Shown one piece after another: positions 6,164-8,979 of a stretch of DNA of 8,979 nucleotides. Below the pieces are notes generated by a model. That model was not told the DNA's origin. It did no database searches and saw only the letters and a program-made list of their open reading frames with translations. The stretch covers positions 1 to 8,979 of the forward strand of contig QIEW01000133.1 of NCBI GenBank assembly GCA_003230535.1, written 5' to 3'. Every line of letters starts with the position of its first letter. Position 1 is the first letter of the stretch. Origin of the DNA: a bacterium (GTDB lineage: Bacteria > SZUA-182 > SZUA-191). The position numbers and the translations under genes are program-made.

Positions 6164-6354
6164 TGATTTAATAGCTCATGTTACGCAAACCTATAATCCT
6201 GCCCGTAAAAAAGGATTTTAACCGCAGAGAACGCAGAGGTCACAGAGAGTAGTACTAAAACAATTGGTTTATCCTCCGCGCTCTCTGTGTCCTCCGCGGT
6301 TAATAATTTATTGTTTTTGTAGATTGTCAATCCTTGCGTAAGGTGATTTAATAG
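6164..6354. repeat. Element D: inverted CCGCAGAG-type repeat flanked by 11-bp direct repeats
   Basis: TGATTTAATAG occurs directly repeated at 6164-6174 and 6344-6354. Just inside lie inverted TTACGCAA (6181-6188) and TTGCGTAA (6334-6341). The interior has AACCGCAGAGAACGCAGAG (from 6219) opposed by CTCTCTGTGTCCTCCGCGG (ending about 6302). CCGCAGAG-type palindromes are widespread non-coding repeats. A minus-strand open frame across it is an artefact of the repeat. The direct repeats could be a target-site duplication. Confidence 0.5.
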
Positions 6355-6390
6355 TATAGGAAATCCAATTTTTGGGGTTTGTTTTGCTGT

Positions 6391-6416
6391 GGTGTCAGGA
6401 GTTACCTCCTGATACC
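6391..6416. repeat. Hairpin H1, 11-bp stem
   Basis: GGTGTCAGGAG pairs with CTCCTGATACC over the loop TTAC, with one G-T pair. No T-run follows on either strand, so it is not a standard terminator. Its sequence is a variant of hairpin H2. Confidence 0.7.
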
Positions 6417-6542
6417 AATTTGCTGACAATTACAGATTAATATGAATTATTAAGATAGCAAATACAATATGTTATCTTGCTTATTAATAACACTTAGATT
6501 GCTCGTATGACACCTGCTAATAAAGGTTATCATGGTATGATG

Positions 6543-6568
6543 GCTGTCAGGTGGTAACACCTGACAGC
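6543..6568. repeat. Hairpin H2, perfect 11-bp stem in the bshA upstream region
   Basis: GCTGTCAGGTG pairs with CACCTGACAGC over the loop GTAA, without mismatch. It shares the pattern TGTCAGG(A/T)G...C(A/T)CCTGA with H1. It lies 54 bases before the bshA start codon. It could be a protein-binding palindrome, an RNA hairpin in the leader, or a repeat end. Confidence 0.7.
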
Positions 6569-6570
6569 AC

Positions 6571-6616
6571 CACCTAAAAAGTCCGCACAGTTAGGTGCGC
6601 TAAGTTAAGTAGGTGA
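6571..6616 (+). promoter_or_regulatory. Possible Shine-Dalgarno-masking leader of bshA
   Basis: The bshA ribosome site AGGTGA (6611-6616) is preceded by T, giving TAGGTG at 6610-6615. CACCTA (6571-6576) complements it exactly. CACCTA also complements a decoy TAGGTG at 6592-6597, with which it forms a 7-bp hairpin (6571-6577 with 6591-6597, 13-base loop). The two pairings are mutually exclusive. This is an inference from complementarity; no known riboswitch class is recognised. Confidence 0.3.
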
Positions 6617-6621
6617 TTATT

Positions 6622-7743
6622 ATGAAGATCGGGATTATTTGTTATCCTACTCACGGAGGAAGCGGCGTTATTGCCGCAGAGTTAGGGAAGGGTTTAAGCC
6701 GCCTGGGGCATGAGGTACATCTTATTTCATATCATTTACCGGTGCGGCTGGTAGGTTCTACTCCCAGAATGTGGTTTCATCTGGTTAAGGTAGGTTCCTA
6801 TCCTTTGTTCCGGTTTCCGCCTTATACATTGGCTCTGGCTTCTAAGACCGCCGAAATAGTAGAGCAATATCATTTGGAGCTCATCCATGCGCATTATGCT
6901 ATCCCCCATTCTACTTCAGCTCAATTTGCAAAACAAATATTGGGGGGCTCGGGCCCTAAAATTATAACCACCCTCCATGGAACCGATATTCACTTGGTAG
7001 GTCTGGATCCTTCTTACTTCAGGGTTACCAAACATGCCTTAGAACAAAGCGACGGCCTGACGGCGGTGTCGGAATATCTGGCGTCGACAGCTAAAGTCAG
7101 ATTTTCGTTGGAAAATAAAATTAAAATTATTCCCAATTTCGTGGACACAAGTATATTTAGGCGACAGAAAAATCCGGAATTACGAGCCCAGTATGCCCCC
7201 CCCCATGAACGGCTTATCGTCCATATTTCCAATTTCCGCCCCCTGAAACGGGTATCGGATGTAGTGCATATTTTCAATAAAGTTTTAGCGGAGGTTCCCG
7301 CCAGACTCCTGTTGGTTGGACATGGACCGGAATTTGACAATACACTGGAGGTGGTCACAAAACTTGGATTAGAACAAAAGGTTACTTTTCTATATCTAGT
7401 GGACAAAGTGGAAGACATATTAAGTGTTGCGGATCTCCTACTGCTCCCGTCCGAGATGGAATCCTTCGGCCTGGCGGCGCTGGAAGCCGAAAGCTGCGGC
7501 GTCCCGGTAGTGGGTTCATCTGTCGGCGGTCTCCAAGAGGTGGTAGAGCACGGCAGGAGCGGTTATCTGGCTCCCGTAGGGGACATAGATCGAATGGCGC
7601 ACTGGAGTTGCCATATCTTAAAAGATTCCGGCCTGGCTGAACACTTAGGCGCTAGAGGTAGAGAAATTGCGTTGAGTAAATTCTCCAAAGAAAAATCGGT
7701 AAGGAGCTATGAACTATACTATCAAGAGATTTTAGGCTTATGA
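6622..7743 (+). CDS. bshA: BshA: N-acetyl-alpha-D-glucosaminyl L-malate synthase
   Basis: A 373-residue GT4-family, GT-B fold glycosyltransferase. It transfers GlcNAc from UDP-GlcNAc to L-malate, the first step of bacillithiol synthesis. The N-terminus MKIGIICYPTHGGSGVIAAE carries the family's GGSG donor loop; HAHYAIPH (89-96), TLHGTD (117-122), SNFRPLKR (203-210) and the E-x7-E donor motif ESFGLAALE (280-288) follow, all close to Bacillus BshA. ATG 6622 is preferred over GTG 6613 because AGGTGA lies 5 bases before it and the family starts with this methionine; GTG 6613 lies inside that ribosome site. The stop codon overlaps the aroE start by 4 bases (ATGA), indicating translational coupling. 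Confidence 0.95.
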   Translation: MKIGIICYPTHGGSGVIAAELGKGLSRLGHEVHLISYHLPVRLVGSTPRMWFHLVKVGSYPLFRFPPYTLALASKTAEIVEQYHLELIHAHYAIPHSTSAQFAKQILGGSGPKIITTLHGTDIHLVGLDPSYFRVTKHALEQSDGLTAVSEYLASTAKVRFSLENKIKIIPNFVDTSIFRRQKNPELRAQYAPPHERLIVHISNFRPLKRVSDVVHIFNKVLAEVPARLLLVGHGPEFDNTLEVVTKLGLEQKVTFLYLVDKVEDILSVADLLLLPSEMESFGLAALEAESCGVPVVGSSVGGLQEVVEHGRSGYLAPVGDIDRMAHWSCHILKDSGLAEHLGARGREIALSKFSKEKSVRSYELYYQEILGL

Positions 7744-8603
7744 AAATAACAGGTAAAACCAAGATTGTCGGCATTTTCGGGTATCCGATAGAACATACCT
7801 TATCGCCGCGGATGCATAATGCCGCCTTTGCCGCTGTGGGACTGGACTATGTGTATCTTCCTTTCAGCGTGCGACCGGAGGATTTGAAAAGTGCAGTGCG
7901 GGCCTTACCTGCGCTAGGTATTGCAGGCATAAATGTAACCGTCCCGCATAAAGAGCATATCATAGAGTTTTTGGATGAAATTGACCCTGCCGCCCAGTTT
8001 ATTGGAGCGGTAAACACTGTAAAAGTAGAGAATGAGGCTGAAAGCGCCCCTAAACTGGTAGGTTACAACACTGATGCGCAAGGGTTTCTGGAGGCGCTCC
8101 AAACCGAAGGAGTAAACCTTAGAAGACTGAATGTACTATTACTAGGCGCCGGAGGAGCAGCCAAGGCGGTAGGTGCGGCATTGATGAGGAGCGGGGTGGG
8201 GGGAATAACCATTGCCAACCGTACCCGGAGCAAAGCCCAACACCTGGCCGCTGCCTTGGCAACCGTCAACCCTTACGTTAATCCACAGGTTATTCCTTGG
8301 GAACCTAAAAGGCTTAACTCATCCGCCAAAGAAGCTCAGCTTCTGGTTAACGCCACTTCATTAGGACTTAATAAATCTGATAAACTCCCGATCACTCCCA
8401 AAGCTTTCCATAATAACCAGGTAGTCTATGATCTTGTTTACGGCCCGAAAACCTGGCTGCAAGAGCAGGCTGCGAAAAAAGGGGCCAAAGTCATCGGCGG
8501 CCGGGGTATGTTACTGCACCAGGGAGCTGAGGCGTTTCAGATTTTGACAGGGGAAAAAGCGCCGCTGGGGGTAATGAAGAGAGCATTGGAGGAGAGCGGT
8601 TAG
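7740..8603 (+). CDS. aroE: AroE: shikimate dehydrogenase (NADP+)
   Basis: A 287-residue protein of normal length. It reduces 3-dehydroshikimate to shikimate with NADPH in the cytosol, the fourth step of the common aromatic amino-acid pathway. The substrate domain has GYPIEHTLSPRMHNAAF (14-30, with the shikimate-binding S/H region), catalytic K71 in NVTVPHKE, N92 in GAVNT, and D112 in YNTDAQGF. The cofactor domain has the glycine loop GAGGAAKAV (136-144) and NRTRSK (160-165), whose NRT arginine marks NADP preference. VYGPKTWL and GMLLHQGAEAF near the end are also typical. It is coupled to bshA by the ATGA overlap and directly abuts the next gene. No other aro gene is visible. Confidence 0.96.
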   Translation: MKITGKTKIVGIFGYPIEHTLSPRMHNAAFAAVGLDYVYLPFSVRPEDLKSAVRALPALGIAGINVTVPHKEHIIEFLDEIDPAAQFIGAVNTVKVENEAESAPKLVGYNTDAQGFLEALQTEGVNLRRLNVLLLGAGGAAKAVGAALMRSGVGGITIANRTRSKAQHLAAALATVNPYVNPQVIPWEPKRLNSSAKEAQLLVNATSLGLNKSDKLPITPKAFHNNQVVYDLVYGPKTWLQEQAAKKGAKVIGGRGMLLHQGAEAFQILTGEKAPLGVMKRALEESG

Positions 8604-8979
8604 ATGGTTCAATGCGAGGTCACCATACAACCGGGCAACAGAGTTATTCAGGCTTCTAAGGGGGCGGTATTGCTTAAGGCCCTGATTGATGCGGGAATTG
8701 GTATCGACGGCCCCTGCGGAGGTCAGGGGGTATGCGGTCGCTGCCGGGTGCGCATCGAGGAAGGTGAATATAATACCGAGCCCACCGCCCATCTTACCGA
8801 CCAGGAGCTAAATGAGGGGTATTCCCTGGCCTGCCTTACTCTGCTGGAAGGAGACCTGCGGATTACTATCCCGCCGGTATCGGCTAAGGCCAAGATCCTG
8901 ACGGGCGCAGGAGAAGATGAACTGGTACAGCGATTATCATTGGGACATTGGATAGTGGATTCCCGCACCAAAAAGCTGC
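8604..8979 (+). CDS. [2Fe-2S] ferredoxin-domain protein of the ASKHA (RACo-like, DUF4445) type, N-terminal part
   Basis: 125 residues are present; the gene runs off the window. The ATG follows the aroE stop codon directly, with GGAGGA at 8588-8593 ahead of it. Residues 1-90 form a plant-type ferredoxin domain: C38, C44, C47 (CGGQGVCGRC) and C77 are the four [2Fe-2S] ligands. After residue 90 the sequence (IPPVSAKAKILTGAGEDELV) matches the linker that in this family leads to a large ASKHA ATPase domain. Characterised relatives (RACo, RamA-like proteins) reactivate corrinoid proteins by ATP-driven electron transfer, usually beside methyltransferase genes. Here the neighbours are biosynthetic, so the partner is unknown. 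An ordinary ferredoxin is less likely given the linker but cannot be excluded. Confidence 0.8.
   Translation, partial: MVQCEVTIQPGNRVIQASKGAVLLKALIDAGIGIDGPCGGQGVCGRCRVRIEEGEYNTEPTAHLTDQELNEGYSLACLTLLEGDLRITIPPVSAKAKILTGAGEDELVQRLSLGHWIVDSRTKKL

Noticed and set aside
6181-6429. An 82-codon minus-strand frame containing TAEDTESAED
   Set aside because: The peptide is a direct translation of the CCGCAGAG repeat; such frames recur as annotation artefacts.
6543-6568. Rho-independent terminator upstream of bshA
   Set aside because: The stem is strong, but no T-run follows on either strand.
8604-8979. A new activator system formed by the ferredoxin/ASKHA gene and the dehydratase subunit
   Set aside because: The genes are about 3.7 kb apart, in separate units, and the ASKHA domain itself is outside the window; kept only as a question.

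Overview
The window reads as chromosomal DNA of a strict anaerobe. It carries a V-type ATPase subunit, a 2-hydroxyacyl-CoA dehydratase component, a PyrR regulator, bacillithiol genes and a [2Fe-2S]/ASKHA-type protein. This mix fits a clostridial member of the Bacillota best, but other anaerobic lineages with bacillithiol genes cannot be excluded from this sequence. Base composition is moderate, and the intergenic DNA is rich in short palindromic repeats, as in many environmental anaerobe genomes.

Left part (1-3250): genes lie mostly on the minus strand. In minus-strand order they are a stand-alone V-ATPase subunit B (1853-3232), a solitary adenine DNA methyltransferase resembling DpnA (987-1811), a short 5' remnant of a second pyrR (845-958), and an intact pyrR cut by the window edge (1-454). 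Between the remnant and pyrR sits a plus-strand cassette of two overlapping small membrane-protein genes (495-846). Its consensus promoter predicts transcription starting on the GTG start codon, that is, a leaderless mRNA.

Middle (3251-3882): 630 bases without a convincing gene. They hold a nested-palindrome MITE-like element (A), a 20-bp tandem duplication, and one copy of a repeat (R) whose second, inverted copy lies at 4963-5042. A predicted promoter for the V-ATPase B gene uses the end of element A.

Right part (3883-8979): all genes are on the plus strand. They are a 2-hydroxyacyl-CoA dehydratase D-type subunit, a small reading frame running into repeat element B, bshB1 (bacillithiol deacetylase), a 666-base gap holding element C, a second palindromic element and two related hairpins, then bshA (bacillithiol glycosyltransferase), aroE (shikimate dehydrogenase, 4-bp overlap with bshA) and the start of an ASKHA/ferredoxin-like protein. 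BshA makes GlcNAc-malate and BshB1 deacetylates it; the third enzyme, BshC, is not in the window. bshA, aroE and the ferredoxin-type gene are packed as one transcription unit.

I do not see a complete new defence or metabolic system. The points most worth following are the leaderless small-membrane-protein cassette beside a duplicated pyrR start, the family of nested-palindrome elements, the inverted R repeat, and a possible Shine-Dalgarno-masking leader on bshA.
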